Assembly: GCF_019279795.1 (NCBI RefSeq)
Contig: NC_056725.1
Span: 1,613,767,859 to 1,613,831,858 of the forward strand
Direction of reading: 5' to 3'
Length of the DNA stretch: 64,000 nucleotides
Source of the DNA: Protopterus annectens
Lineage: Eukaryota; Chordata; Ceratodontiformes; Protopteridae
The notes beneath the pieces were generated by a model. It had not been told where the DNA came from. It did no database searches and saw nothing but the letters and a program-made list of their open reading frames with translations. Below, in pieces: positions 46,639 through 58,990 of the stretch. Every line of letters starts with the position of its first letter. Position 1 is the stretch's first letter. A program made the position numbers and the translations under genes.

Positions 46639-48576
46639 TACTACTTGTTATTAATATGACCTGGTAACCAGTTCTCACCACCCAGTCTGATTACATAGCA
46701 GCGTAATGATATCTGTAATAAGTGTAGGTACACAGCTATGACCACCTGCAGCGATGCACCCCACTACTGACATGTGTACGTGTGCATTACTGAGGATAGC
46801 AGTGTTTGTGTGTTAACACACTTGTACTTGGGAATTCCATGAGGGCCTTCACAACCACCGTAACCCATTGCCATAGTCAGTTGTGGCTGTTGCTGTATGG
46901 GACATTACATGTACCTTGTTACGCTCCTCTCCATACCGGCTACATGAGCCTTGCAGTACCAGCACAACAGTGTTGTATTAATTAGTCAATAGGTGTGGGA
47001 TACCCATTGACTTCTGGCAAGTGTGTGTATGTGTGCATGTCCTTATATCTGTAGGGTACAGCATTCCAAGGCCACATACTCCTATTACAATACCCATTGC
47101 CACACAGTAGTATAGATAGTGTTGTTGCTGCCCATAGGTGAGGCTTGACAATGCAACACCCTACTATGCCTGTGGCATGTGCATTAGATGCATATCCCTG
47201 TAGTACCATTGTTGGGATATACAATGGGTTGTATTGCAGTCATGGGTAATGTGTGATGGTGGGTATGTCAGAGTGTCATCATGGGTTTCAGGGAGGTCAG
47301 TATCCACTGGGGCATGTGGGTGCTGTGTACACTGTCATTTCACCAAGGTACACCCGGTATATGTCCCATGTACCCCTTTATGGTTACCACTGCCACCATC
47401 AACCATACAGGTAACTGATAGCACAGTCCAGCTCATTTATGCATGTGCTGTGGGCAGCCTACCTGTAACACATTGAACACACAGTCAAGTTAGTTAGCAG
47501 CGATAGGCCCAGGTCTCTCGGATGTGTGCCTGCGTGTTATGTGTCTGTTAATGTGTATATGAAGGTATGTTGCACTATGTATTGTCCATATTCACCCATT
47601 AGATCCCCCATTAGCATACTGTACATGTCTGGGGATGTTCTGCATGTAACATGTAACCTGGAACACACCTCACCCTAAACGCTGTGTGGTGTGTGCAATG
47701 AAAGCCACACACTTCAGTAGCACTACATACCTAGGTAGAGGTCTAGTCCCAGTCTTGCCAAGTAAGAGTGTGCATGTATGTGGATGAGTCTACATCAGGT
47801 TGCAGATTATACATGTCCTAGCGGGTCATCTGTCCATATGGCACATGCAATAACTGTTATACAAACCTGTGACATGTGTTCAACTGTACCCCAGATATGT
47901 CACAGTCATGGTGTCACCACAGTGCCATACCACGTTGTGGAATATGTCTGTAGACCATCCTCCTGCTGACATATGTACATCTACAACACAGATGGATAAC
48001 ATTATGGAGACCACAATCAGCCAGTGTTACTAAAAGCTATAATGCATCATTGCTGGACGGCTACACTATCTGAAATGTATGCATTAAACTTTACTCCTGA
48101 CATGTTACACTGCAGTACTTTGGTACACTGTTGTACAGTCAGCGTGTGCATCAGAACCATATTAGCCTGTCCCTGCATCGATGTTATGGATGACAGCGAT
48201 GTGGCACAGGTATCATCATATGCACAGGGTGTGTTGTTGATTTACCAGAGCCCAAGGGTGGGCCATACATTTGACACTATGTGTGTGGGTGAGGGGTGTA
48301 ATAAGGTGAACTGGGCATAGTGATTTGGTGTGTGTAGGTATGGGGTTGCCCTAGTTGTGTTCGTATAATGTGTGGGTATGCATGCACACAGTTCTGCCAT
48401 GTGGCTGCCCTACACAGGTGTCTATGGACAGCTGCAGACCATACCTGGCAGGGTGTGCAGTTCACCTCCTCTGGCCACAGACACGTGGAATTTGCCTGCC
48501 AGGGGTTCCATGGGCATGTCCAGGTACAGGCCTCGATGTGATACTCTCCCCTGATGATGACAGATGTCCGCTGGAA
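46639..48576. other. Body of large element B, non-coding
   Basis: No gene recognised. A decayed array-like unit occurs near 47690-47770 (TAGGTAGAGGTCTAGTCCCA, then GTCTTGCCAAG). Open frames near 48355-48663 show no conserved motif. Confidence 0.4.
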
Positions 48577-49373
48577 CTAGGTCCCTCCTGGGACTGTCCA
48601 GGACCATGTGCTTGTGGCCTGCTGTGGTGTGTTGTGGACAGTGCCCCCCCCCACAGTGCCTAGGCTGGTACGACTACTACAGGAGCCTCTTGGTGTCCTA
48701 GCTTGTACACGTTGAGTGCCAGCTGTTGGAGTTGCTGGCCTACATCCACATAGCTGTCGCCACACTCCCACCACATGTTCAAGCACAGACATATCACAGT
48801 CAATGAGGGTCATCATCTCACCATACTGTCTATCCATGAGGTCAGTATAAGCACAGATGGCACCAGACAGTTCACAGAAGTTGTCGCTTGCAGATGTGAG
48901 AGCAGACCTCTGCAGCCTCAGGGCCTGCCTGGTGTAATGTTCCGTACATGCCTGCACCACCATGACAGCCTGAAACATGCACCTGGTGGTACCAGTTTTG
49001 GTGCGTCTGCCAGGGGCATGATGACAAGCGGCCCTACCACAAGCACCCTGGGTCATCTGCCTATGTGGTGCCCTGCTGGACATCTGGCTATTCCTGCTGT
49101 GACCAGACACAGTAGGTGGGGTTACCACACTCTCCTCTGCACTGCCACCAAATGCCAGCTGTCCCGCCGCTATGGCCACTGGTGATGGGGTATGTATAGG
49201 CACTGACATTGTGTGCAGGGTTGGGGTGGCTAAAATGGGGATGTCAAATGATGGCGCTGTTTCGGCCCCTGACAACCCCACCTGTACCTCAACAGTACTG
49301 TCATCATATTCAGTGTCTGTATGGACACCAACATCAGATTTCATGCAGGAGGGACTCTGACTCACCTCGCCAC
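48577..49373 (-). CDS. SANT partner protein of element B, large C-terminal exon (S1)
   Basis: An open frame of ~265 codons after a strong minus-strand acceptor (TTGTTTTTCTCCACAG ending at 49374), entered in phase 1. The frame runs further right into a CA repeat (Cys/Val repeats), which I exclude. It begins GGEVSQSPSCMKSDVGVHTD, then acidic/Ser/Thr/Pro-rich sequence with YDDSTVEVQVG. A basic patch (RAACHHAPGRRTKTG) follows, then a helical stretch (AVMVVQACTEHYTRQALRLQ, MDRQYGEMMTLIDCDMSVLE), and stops after WSWTVPGGT. Harbinger-encoded Myb/SANT proteins commonly have such an acidic linker and a C-terminal helical region that binds the transposase. The role is inferred from position, strand and the SANT exon at 52.1-52.4 kb; the domain itself is not diagnostic. 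No stop is visible, which is notable beside the broken transposase. Confidence 0.55.
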
Positions 49374-49425
49374 CTGTGGAGAAAAACAAGAAATGTACTT
49401 TAAGACCTGTACAGCATTGCATAAC

Positions 49426-49463
<38 letters not shown>

Positions 49464-52062
49464 CACCACCTTAATACCTACCTGTCCATGACTTTACAGA
49501 CAGTCCCAAGTTTATTCTCATGTGTTCTCCATCCTACATCACACTTGGTAACATACACTCATTACTACCACTCATTACTGTAACATTCCTCTAAATGCCT
49601 AGACAAGTGATCACAACAGAAGACCTGTTATTCCATTACCTCCCTGACCTGAGTGGAGTGGTTGTACATGGCCTTACTGCTGTCATTCAGTGTTCACCCT
49701 GGGTATGTCCGGGCTTAGTGAGCATGGCCCCTATATTTGAGGGGTTACTGTGTTCACTCCATAATATCATGAACTGGAGTGTCATGTGTAATTATTGCTC
49801 AGTACATACCAGATATGCTGCTCAATCAACCTGTCATGTGACAACTGTAATATATGGATACACTCCCTGGTGTTGTCTAGTAATTCCCCAATGCATCTGT
49901 AGTGCTGCATATGTGGGTTGCCAGTCACCTCACTGGTGAATGCAATATTAAGGGTGTACCCGGTGTCTACATTCCCTAGCAATGCATGTTCCATGCTACA
50001 GTCCTTATTATACTATTAGCTGTCCTGTATTTACATACATGACAAGTATTCCTGGTGTGTCAAGTGTCAGTCCATGTCCATGTACTGCATGATCCCAAAG
50101 GGAAGTACTGCTGTATGAACAACCCCACAATCACACATGTGCATACATGCACACCCACACAAACACACACACATGCACACACGCATCCTACATGCATCAC
50201 CCTCATTCCACTTCACCAGAGCCAAAATAACCACCCACTGAGACACACACACATACATACATACATACATACAGGTGTGGTTGCACAATGATAGGACACA
50301 CATTCCTCCTATTACCAATTTGTCAACATGCATAACATCTGGTACACAACAGCATGCAGTGCAGCTATAGTCAATCCATGCTAGCAACAGTATACATGTG
50401 TGTGATGCATGTGCTGTGTTAGTAGGTGATGTCCCTTCCCCTGGATACCACTGTACCCATGTACACAGTATTGCTGTGCACCTGTTTTTTACCCTGCCAA
50501 ATACTGTGCATCAAACCTCACAGGTGTACAACCCATTGCTGAATGTGTAGTACTGTGTCAGTTATGTCAGCTCTAATGCTCACAGCCCCTATGTTTTTCA
50601 GCAACGCATACCTGGGATGTTATGTGGACAGATGTCATTTGTGAATGTCTGATGTCTGGTTTACAGATCTCAACATCAGCGGACCATGTATGACCAATCC
50701 AATACTATTGCACTGACAACTGGCAGAGCTTACTATGGCTATGGGGAATGTACACACGCTTATTGATATGAAGCACCCTTCCTTGCTCTGCTATGGGACC
50801 ACATCACCGCATATATTAACAGTACATGAGCCTGATATGTGACATATGTCCTGTACATTCACTTGCAGTGCCTACGGAATGTGTTAGGTGTGCGGATTCT
50901 GACTGCAATGCATACACTCCGTGTGTGCATATGTGTGCACACCCTTATCATGACAGTTTGTTGCACCTATTGTTATGTATACTACAGCAGTCACTACTCC
51001 TGACAGGGGTATACTATCATGGGTCACCTGCATTTGCCAGTGTATGTTCAGTCTGCCCTACCCATGTCCCCCAAATCTGCATGATTGCAAGGTCTACTCA
51101 TGTCCACATCCATTGGTGTTCACACACTACTGTCACTATTGCTGTGGGCTAGGGTTATGTCTGCCACAGTTCCTGAACATGACTGTGTGTAGATACAGCC
51201 ATTCTTAACATCCTTAGGACACCTGCTGCAGTGCACTGGTGTGTCTTGCTGACACCTCCTCCCCACCTTCAGCCTTTTTGCAGATGCTTGACAAGTAAGG
51301 CCTACACATGTGTGTCAGTTTGCAGTGTCCAATATACTGCACACCACATGTTACAGCCTAGTCCCAGCTTATAATGTGGACCACAGTAATATGCTATGCC
51401 ATAGTGTAACTCTGTAACTGTTGCCATTGTACTACTGGTATATACACTGTTGTTGCACTGTATAGGGTGGTGTTTCACACATGTCCCTACTGTAGGCCAT
51501 GTCTCCCAATATTATATTACTCCCTGTGGACACATTCCACAATGACAGGATGTTACTTATCTTGCAGGTGTCTGATGTACCCTGCCAATACCCCATCATG
51601 GTCACCACTGTGATGTCATGCATTTAACAGCAACAATACATGCACATGTACAGCATGCTTTCTGGGTAGGTGTGTTAGATGTGTGCATGGAATATACCAT
51701 AGCCATTACATGCCCAGTGTATTGGCAGGCATTAACATAAACCATACTCACCTACAGGCTGCTGCCTTGGTGGTATACCGAAGGGACCTACAAGAGGGTG
51801 AGAGATGCAAAGTCAGTGGCCACACCTTTGGCATTGATACAGGGTGGGTGCAGCATTACAGTACATCAACAGTACATGTCCACAATACTACCATGTATGC
51901 ACATCTGTTTTTCACTAGTATGCAGCAACAAACTATATCTATGACATGTCAGATATGCATGTTCTACCTGTACAGATGCAGATACATGCAAAACAGTGAT
52001 CTACTGATGTTCCCTGTGGCCTTACATGCATGCTCCTCAGCCGGAGTGTGGGTAACACCCAC
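49374..52062. other. Presumed intron of the SANT gene and element body
   Basis: A CA tract at 49430-49466. The rest is CATG/TGTG-rich, and no exon is convincingly recognised. A 4-copy ACAT run lies near 50250-50272. Open frames at 49595-49939, 50826-51152 and 51683-52225 lack conserved motifs. Confidence 0.4.
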
Positions 52063-52444
52063 CTCCATAATGATATCTTGCAGTTGTTGGCTATGTGGAC
52101 GGGCAGATGCCATGAGGCTGGCGAGGAGCTCCTCAACACATGTCAGGAGGGGGATGGATGGCATTGCCCCCCTCCCATTGCGAGGTGATCCCCCTGGACT
52201 GCAGCAGCACACTGATGAGCATTAAGAAGCAGGTCAGAACAATGATGCCGGACCTGCTCATAAGTGCGGTTGTGCAGTCCGACATCACTGACCCTGTGGA
52301 CTAGGTCGTTCCACAAGGCGGTCCGCTCCTTCTGCTGATGGGCAGCCCAGCCAAGCAGGACAGGGTAGTGCTGGATTAGGTGGTTTAGCACTATGTCATT
52401 CTCAGCAGCTGAGTAAGCCAGGAGCTGTCCATGTGACATCTTGC
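52063..52444 (-). pseudogene. SANT/Myb-like partner gene of element B, DNA-binding exon (S1)
   Basis: A minus-strand exon after the acceptor TCTTTCAG (52445), with ATG at 52439. It reads MSHGQLLAYSAAENDIVLNH, YPVLLGWAAHQQKERTALWN, DLVHRVSDVGLHNRTYEQVR, HHCSDLL. A spaced Trp, a central Leu/Val helix and RT-x-EQVRHH in the third helix are the pattern of Myb/SANT-like domains carried by PIF/Harbinger second genes (Myb_DNA-bind_5-like). The frame then ends early at 52143. A second minus-strand frame takes over without a gap (MPSIPLLTCVEELLASLMAS, QLQDIIMEVG, to a possible donor GAG/GTGGGT at 52063-52062), so a one-base frameshift near the G-run at 52170-52180 is likely. The gene would bind element ends and guide the transposase. 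Strand and place fit convergent transcription with transposase B. Confidence 0.68.
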
Positions 52445-52600
52445 CTGAAAGACATAAAGATGGAAACAGGTCTAAGCAACTCATACAGCAAAGTTACACA
52501 GTTCTTAATGCACATCTCTGTCAACCCCCCCACCATATCAGCAACAACAAACTGTACACACAACTCAGTAGGTATGGCTGCAGCTTACTTACCAGTGGGA
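52445..52600 (-). other. Leader intron of SANT gene S1
   Basis: On the minus strand, CCCACTG is followed by GTAAGTAAG at 52592-52584 (strong donor), and TCTTTCAG at 52445 is the acceptor. The ATG follows five bases later. This suggests a non-coding first exon ending at 52593, a structure often seen in transposon-borne genes. Confidence 0.5.
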
Positions 52601-52939
52601 CATATACTGTATTGTACTAAACTTTGTGCTATGTGTTTGTAGCCATGTTCCCTGTGTGGACACTATCATTGCTGGCCTGTTACAGACTATTCACCTGCAT
52701 GCCATTGTCATGGCCACTATGGTTCCATATATGCCTGTGGTATGCTTGCTATGTGATTGCTGCACATCTGACATTCTGTGTTAATGGGGGATACATATGC
52801 GTGCTGTTGGCCATGCTCCAGGATTGTGTAGACTATTACTACCCACATATGTTTTATAACAGTGACACAATAGCATGTTTAGGGAATATTTGTCAGTGGA
52901 ACCACCTCTCCAAACTCATCTGCCCATGTTACCAGGCCA

Positions 52940-53219
52940 CATCACATGTGGAACCCACCCTGGGGCCTCTTCATGTACTGGTCCAGCACTACCTTCATGT
53001 GGAACCAACTCAGGGGATGTTGTCCCCCCGGGGGGCACACACAGACATGATCTTGTCCCCCGAGGTCAGATACAGGGTCTTTTCCATAGCAGGATCCACA
53101 GACACATGTGGGATGTGCTACATCACCTTGAGGCACCCAGTATACATTCACAAGGTCCACATGCTCCTCCGACTCAGCCTCCAGGCCAGGCACCTTCAGG
53201 ACATGGACTGCTGTTGTGA
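52940..53219 (+). pseudogene. Second-exon-like fragment of a SANT gene, opposite strand (S3)
   Basis: The plus-strand frame reads GTHPGASSCTGPALPSCGTN, then SGDVVPPGGTHRHDLVPRGQ. It aligns in the same frame with GARPGTSSYVGPTPPSGGTA and SGDRARFPSGVGTDRNLSPI of the minus-strand fragment at 58690-58990. The DNA also aligns (GGCCTCTTCATGTACTGGTC versus GACCTCCTCATACGTTGGTC). No SANT exon is seen upstream on this strand. It may come from a third element copy or a local inversion. Confidence 0.5.
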
Positions 53220-53639
53220 GTAGCAGTGGGTGGGAGGCTTGTTCCCATTGTGTCCATATTGGGGCCCATGGGGCTTCCACATCACAGACCACACACACCA
53301 TCCAGGGTGTTTACCCACCACATGTGTCACATACCACCCCTGTAGGCTGTCCTGTATATCTACCAACTTGGACCACCTCCACAACTACACCTGCCATACT
53401 TCCCCATATTCTCATTCCATACTTCACAGAGAAGGGCAATGTGGTCCCAACAAGGGGTTCACATGTGACATACCCATCCATGTTGCACACACTGACAGCT
53501 GTATATATTTGTGTATATTGTTATGTGTGCTGTTCCCTCACACATAGCATGCAGCACTGTGGTGGTGATACAGGGGACATGTATTTATATACATATGTGT
53601 GTGTGTTTTGCATATATGTAGACATGTGCATATAGGTAT
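53220..53639. other. Non-coding element DNA
   Basis: No gene recognised. Open frames 53216-53635 and 53230-53547 overlap on the plus strand but lack motifs. Confidence 0.35.
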
Positions 53640-53678
53640 ATATCTATATATGTATAGATATATATGATGCATATATGT

Positions 53679-53722
<44 letters not shown>

Positions 53723-53759
53723 ACATATGGGTATCTGTATATCTGTGGACATACATGTA

Positions 53760-53815
<56 letters not shown>
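53640..53815. repeat. (TA)n tracts
   Basis: Two long TA tracts (53682-53720 and 53765-53815) with a short bridge. Confidence 0.95.
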
Positions 53816-53822
<7 letters not shown>

Positions 53823-53920
53823 TGTTTCCAGTGTTATGACCGGGGAGGTCCACTGGGCTCAGGAAGCCCATTTTCAGTAGAGGCCAGGGGAGAAAGGTTC
53901 CGCATTACATAGTTTACTTA
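53816..53920. mobile_element. SINE 3'-end-like fragment
   Basis: TTTATTTGTTTCCAGTGTTA, then GACCGGGGAGGTCCACTGGG, CCCATTTTCAGTAGAGGCCA and GGGGAGAAAGG. The order and words match the tails at 19650-19745 and 21083-21150 (AACCAGGAAAGTC, TTTTCAGTGGAGACC, GGGAGAAA) but are diverged, so this is a related subfamily tail. Confidence 0.5.
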
Positions 53921-54209
53921 CATATACAATCATAGTAAAGAAGACACAATTACAATTTTATTTCATGCTGGAGAACAGGAATACATTATTTGGTTACATA
54001 ATATACATACCTATATATGGGGTACATTCAGACATCAGGTCCACAATCTCACAACACCTTCCTGCATAGCTGCACTGTTCTGCCTTGCTACAAGACAGAC
54101 AGGTGCCACATATGGAAACAGCCTAACATTAGGGGGGGTATATGTAGGGCCAGATTGCAGGTAACCCTATTGCACACCTATGGCATTCCAGCATGCTACA
54201 ATACAGGTT
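53921..54209. other. Non-coding element DNA
   Basis: No gene or repeat recognised. Its right end (54210-54217, AACCTGAG) is the target duplication of the MITE that follows. Confidence 0.4.
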
Positions 54210-54217
54210 AACCTGAG

Positions 54218-54832
54218 GGGTCTATATTAGAACATCAAAGTTTCAGAACTTTGAATGTTCTAATATCGACCCCTAATAAGCGAAAGCTGAAAATAACGAA
54301 GTTTCAGAAAACCAAATTCTTTCCTAGGGAAAGAATTCAGTTGTCCGTTCCTGTCGTTTCCCTATTTTCAGCACTGTGGTGAAAAGTTACGGGTCTGGTT
54401 CAGGTAAGTGTGCGATTGTGTGGACGTGAGGGTTAGGGTGGGTTAGGTGAGTTAGGGTTAGGGTGCGGGTCAGATAAGTGTGCGAATTTGTGGACGTGAC
54501 GTTTAGGGTGGGGAAGGTGAGTTAGGGTTAGGGCATGGGTGAGGTGTGTGTGCGATAGTGGCAGACCTTAGGGATAGGGTTTTGGTTAAGGTAAGTGGGT
54601 AGATATTGGTGTATGTGCAGTTTAGTGTAGGGTTAGATGTAAGATTTTAGGTGTATATGTGTGGATTGCTGTTTGGTGTATTTGTGTTGTGTATATGTGT
54701 TTTGGAACAGCAAATTTTTTCCCTAGGAAAAAATTAGCTGTTCTGAATTTTTGATGTTATCAGTTTTCTGTCACTAGGGGTCGATATTAGAACATTCAAA
54801 GTTCTGAAACTTTGATATTGTAATATAGACCC
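54218..54832. mobile_element. Complete 615-bp MITE with ~57-bp terminal inverted repeats and 8-bp target duplication
   Basis: Starts GGGTCTATATTAGAACATCA and ends with the inverse (AATATAGACCC). The inverted repeats extend about 57 bases, with only a few mismatches. Each arm is itself nearly palindromic (TATTAGAAC...GTTCTAATATCGACCC). AACCTGAG stands at 54210-54217 and 54833-54840. An 8-bp target duplication points to the hAT superfamily or a relative. Inside are nested palindromes (AATTCTTTCCTAGGGAAAGAATT near 54325) and a tandem core with GTTAGGGTTAGGGTGCGGG and GGTAAGTGTGCGA words. No coding frame. A diverged relative lies at 20105-20640. Confidence 0.9.
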
Positions 54833-54840
54833 AACCTGAG

Positions 54841-55237
54841 TATCCTGCAAGTGGTGGGCTGTGGAACCCACGTGTCCATCATTATGGCATTACTTCCACC
54901 ACCAGCTATTGGCCACAGTAATATACATGCTTCCCATTACACAACACACACTATGATGGCTTACATCTTATCAGTCAGTGCTGCTCTGCACAGTTGACTG
55001 GTATGGCCCACTACCCACAGGGACAGACTCTATTGTCCTTAGCAGCTGTTCAGCTGAACATCATTACAACAACAACACCTGATGGCACATATAAATCATT
55101 CCACATCATCTATCCTGCTATTATGGACCAAGTACTACAGTCAATTACATGCATATATACTTTACATACCTGTTGGGGGAATGATCTCTCTTCTGGATAG
55201 TTTGCTGGATGGATGTTTTTTTTTTTGCCTTTCACTC
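54841..55237. other. Non-coding element DNA
   Basis: No gene recognised; short frames only. Confidence 0.35.

Positions 55238-55292
<55 letters not shown>
55238..55292. repeat. (ATCT)n microsatellite
   Basis: About thirteen tetranucleotide units, directly in front of shared block X. Confidence 0.95.
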
Positions 55293-55565
55293 CAGTCTTT
55301 CTCCAGTAAATGGATTGAGCTGCTTTGAATAGATTGCAACATGGCTTTTGTAATTGATGCAGATGATCAGTTGATGGCCTCTGCACCAATCAGTGTCCTC
55401 CACTTGCTACCTGCATGCAGCATGCTGTGTAGTACTTCCAATTTCCACTGTCATGGCAACCCACTACTATAAATCCCTACATCATGTGGGGGTGGTCCTT
55501 TTACCTTTCCTGTATGGTGGACATCCTTCCTGTGTGTGGGCAGCAATGTTACAGACAGCAGGTAG
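55293..55565. repeat. Shared block X, copy in right part of element A
   Basis: Same orientation as 40926-41250; see that entry. Words: TGATGATCAGTTGATGGCCT, GTCATGGCAACCCACTAC, CTACATCATGTGGGGGTGG. Confidence 0.7.
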
Positions 55566-56939
55566 CAATACCTCTTACAAGAGCAGTTACACACTCAGGC
55601 CAGCTACATATTTGTATGAGGTTCCAGAACAACGGACATAGTGTGAGTAGTGTTGTTGTATGCATTGTATAGCACCAGTGTTACAGGGTTTGTGTGTACA
55701 TACTAGTTTAACGTGGAATGCAGTCTTTCTGCATAGCTCTCAACTATGGGCCTATCCACCTGATGGCCAGAGGTGTACCTATTATATTTTGTCTGTCCAC
55801 CACACAGATCTTGTGTCAGATATATCACTGGCAGTGTGTGTGTGTCGAGTGCTTTCAGTATATGGCTACATCCATTTCTGTTTCTAACTTCATATTCCTG
55901 ACTAAGGGTATGTTGCAGACTATCCTGTAACACCAGTGACTTGCTTAGTGTATGACAACAGTATTTCACATATGGGCCTGTGTTCCAGCTTCTGTTCTAC
56001 ACTTACATACCAGGCTTTGTCTATATGAAATGCTGTCAGGTGTTGTTATGTAGTGGCCTGTGAGTATGTCATGCTGCCATTCCTGTCATCAGTCCACTGC
56101 TGTTGTGGCCCCCACATATATTGTGGGGTTGGGTCCATATATGTGTGGGCTTCATCTATACAATACATGTGTGCCCTTATGCACTCCAGAGGCCAGAGTA
56201 TGTAACAGTGGTATATAGCCCTGTATGTCAGTCTATGGGGGGGGGGATGCACCAGAACTAACCTAGGTTGTTACAACATGTGGGGGTATCAGGGGTAAGC
56301 TGCCTTAAGGTATCTGGATGTACATTACCATACAATTCACCTTGGGTAAATGCAGGCCTACTGCTTCCTGCCATACAGACTGTTCTGTTTGTCAGTGTGA
56401 TTGTGATGGTGTCAGTTATGCCTTGTTATGTAACAGATACATCCCATTGTGTCAACTGAGGTCTTTACCCCATACGAATTGTGTACAGAGTGTAGATAGA
56501 GGCTGCTGGACTATACATCTGCAGTACTTTCTGTTGATTGATTGTTATCCTGTGGCCCAGTCTGCCTTTACTATTGTACTACTTGAAGGTCTCGGCCTGG
56601 ACAGCAACATATGTAAACCTTTCCAGAATACTGTATTAATATAACTGTTTCACATTTGCATTACTCTGTTTATATGTATGTCAGCGTCTAAACAGCTATA
56701 TGACATGGCATATACAACTGTAATAGTACAAAAATAAAGCTCTCCCATGTATGCAAACCTGTGTGTGGTGTTATATCCTTTGACCTCTCTGTGGGTATAT
56801 GTTGCAGGCAACAATTGTCATTTATATGGGTGGCTCATACAGTGTCCAGTTGGTATGGTGGCAACTATTGGCATAGTGTCTGTTCCGTATTGTGTGCATG
56901 CACCTTCTACATATGTATCTTCCTATGTATATCTGTGTG
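55566..56939. other. Element body, non-coding
   Basis: No gene recognised. A G-run lies at 56237-56246. Confidence 0.4.
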
Positions 56940-57419
<480 letters not shown>

Positions 57420-57576
57420 TTTTTGTTATGTTCTCTTTTATATCTACAGATATATGTCTGTATATACCTATATAGATATATATTTATACTTACATATATA
57501 TATATATATATATATTGCTGTATATATAGAGACATATAGATGGAGACATGTATATCTATAGATGTATGCATATGTG

Positions 57577-57631
<55 letters not shown>

Positions 57632-57688
57632 ACATGTATAGATATGTTATATCTATTTATATATATATATATATAGATATATATATAG

Positions 57689-57757
<69 letters not shown>
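57420..57757. repeat. TA-rich block ending in (CA)n
   Basis: TATAGA/TATCTA words, (TA)n at 57580-57629 and 57660-57710, and (CA)n at 57711-57757. Confidence 0.95.
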
Positions 57758-57758
<1 letters not shown>

Positions 57759-57840
57759 CTACATGTTTAAATACATTTCCTGTACTGTTGAATGACAGGG
57801 CTGGATAATATGTTTGTGAAAACATCAGGGTTATGAATAT

Positions 57841-58145
57841 CTGGTATGGTGTAATGGTAAATCACTTTGACTATGGTGTGTAGGGTCCTGGTTCAAGCCT
57901 TGCAAAGGCTGTTTGTTTTGTTGCTGGGCTGAACAAGGGCCACTGGATACAGAGTGATTAAGGCACTTTTAAGCAATTGTAAGCAGATTTGTGCAAAGGC
58001 AAGCACTGCTAACTTCCGGTTACAGTTTCTTATACTGATTTAGCTTCTCAATTGCTTAACCTGTGTAGACATTGCTTACCCCTGCACAAACAAGCTTAAA
58101 CCTGCTTACTGCTTCTTAAAAGTGCTTACTCCCACTTACCCCCAT
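57841..58145 (+). mobile_element. tRNA-derived SINE (family T, copy 2)
   Basis: A-box TGGTGTAATGG at 57847-57857 and B-box GGTTCAAGCCT at 57890-57900. The body GCAAAGGCTGTTTGTTTTGT, GCTGGGCTGAACAAGGGCC, CTGGATACAGAGTGATTAAG and CACTTTTAAGCAATTGTAAG is shared with the 61676 copy. Then comes a dense series of GCTTA/TTAAGC words to ~58145. Confidence 0.88.
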
Positions 58146-58689
58146 ACACATTTCTTTAAAAGAAAAGAAAAAGGGTTGATAGGGAAGTGGTGAAAAAGGG
58201 GCACAAAGAGGAAAATACAGTAGGGAAAATAGCTAGGGATGTGCAGGAATGGTGTAGGGAAGGTCTATAGCTGTCCATTTCTTCTTCAGCAACAGCTGTG
58301 CATATACACTGAATTTGGAAGTAGATTTTGACACTCAAACCCATGAGAGAGGGGTGAGGACAATAATATGTTGTGTTGCCAATTAGACCATATTACATGT
58401 GTCCAGTGGACATGTGTGAAATGGACAGCTATGCATGGGATGTGATTTTGTTTGGGGGGGACAGATTGCCCTTTTTGTTAAAGTTGAGAGTGGGATGTTG
58501 GGGAGGAATAGTAGGTATATTTGAGGAGGTAGGTTGGCTAGGTTAACAGACAAGACAAACAAGATGCATATAGTGGCGGTATATGACACATGTGGGGGGT
58601 AAACACCTTGATGAGGAGGGATGTTGGGAAATCGGAAGCCCATGAGCCCCCTAGTGGAAACAGTGGGACTGAGGTCCCCACCCATGGGC
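58146..58689. other. Element body, non-coding
   Basis: Purine-rich stretch 58160-58260, otherwise nothing recognised. It probably includes the 3' part of SANT gene S2. Confidence 0.35.
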
Positions 58690-58990
58690 AGTCACCACTG
58701 CACCTTCACAGCTGAATCGGAGAGCCAGGCCAACCCTCTTGTCATGACACATGGCCCTCGAGCTGGCATAGCAGATCTCCAAACTGCTGATTGAGCTCGC
58801 TACGCACCATGGCCAGGACCTGGCAATGGGTGACAGGTTCCTGTCTGTGCCCACTCCCGAGGGGAAGCGAGCCCTATCCCCTGAGGCAGTTCCACCTGAA
58901 GGTGGTGTAGGACCAACGTATGAGGAGGTCCCAGGTCGGGCCCCAGAAGTGCTGGTTCCCTGTGCCATGGCCAGCTGAGGTGGGACAGGT
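58690..58990 (-). pseudogene. SANT partner gene S2, presumed C-terminal exon
   Basis: A minus-strand frame (within 59070-58651) with VPVDPPVPPQLAMAQGTSTS, GARPGTSSYVGPTPPSGGTA and SGDRARFPSGVGTDRNLSPI, then a less convincing continuation. A possible acceptor is CCCACCTCAG near 58978. The Pro/Ser/Gly-rich composition fits the linker of Harbinger SANT proteins and is shared with the plus-strand fragment at 52940-53219. The end of the frame looks shifted (an SSISSLEICYASSRAMCHDK tail without helix periodicity), so it is probably broken. Confidence 0.5.

Noticed and set aside
49374..49464. N-terminal extension (MCACVCVCV) of the 295-codon minus-strand frame
   Set aside because: It is a CA microsatellite upstream of a strong splice acceptor; the exon starts at 49373.
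52624..53223. 199-codon plus-strand open frame
   Set aside because: No motif; a different frame of the same strand (52940-53219) aligns with the SANT-gene fragment at 58.7-59.0 kb.
54400..54620. TTAGGG-like words as interstitial telomere
   Set aside because: They lie in degenerate ~50-bp units inside a delimited MITE with target duplications, and also near 20.2-20.4 kb in its relative.
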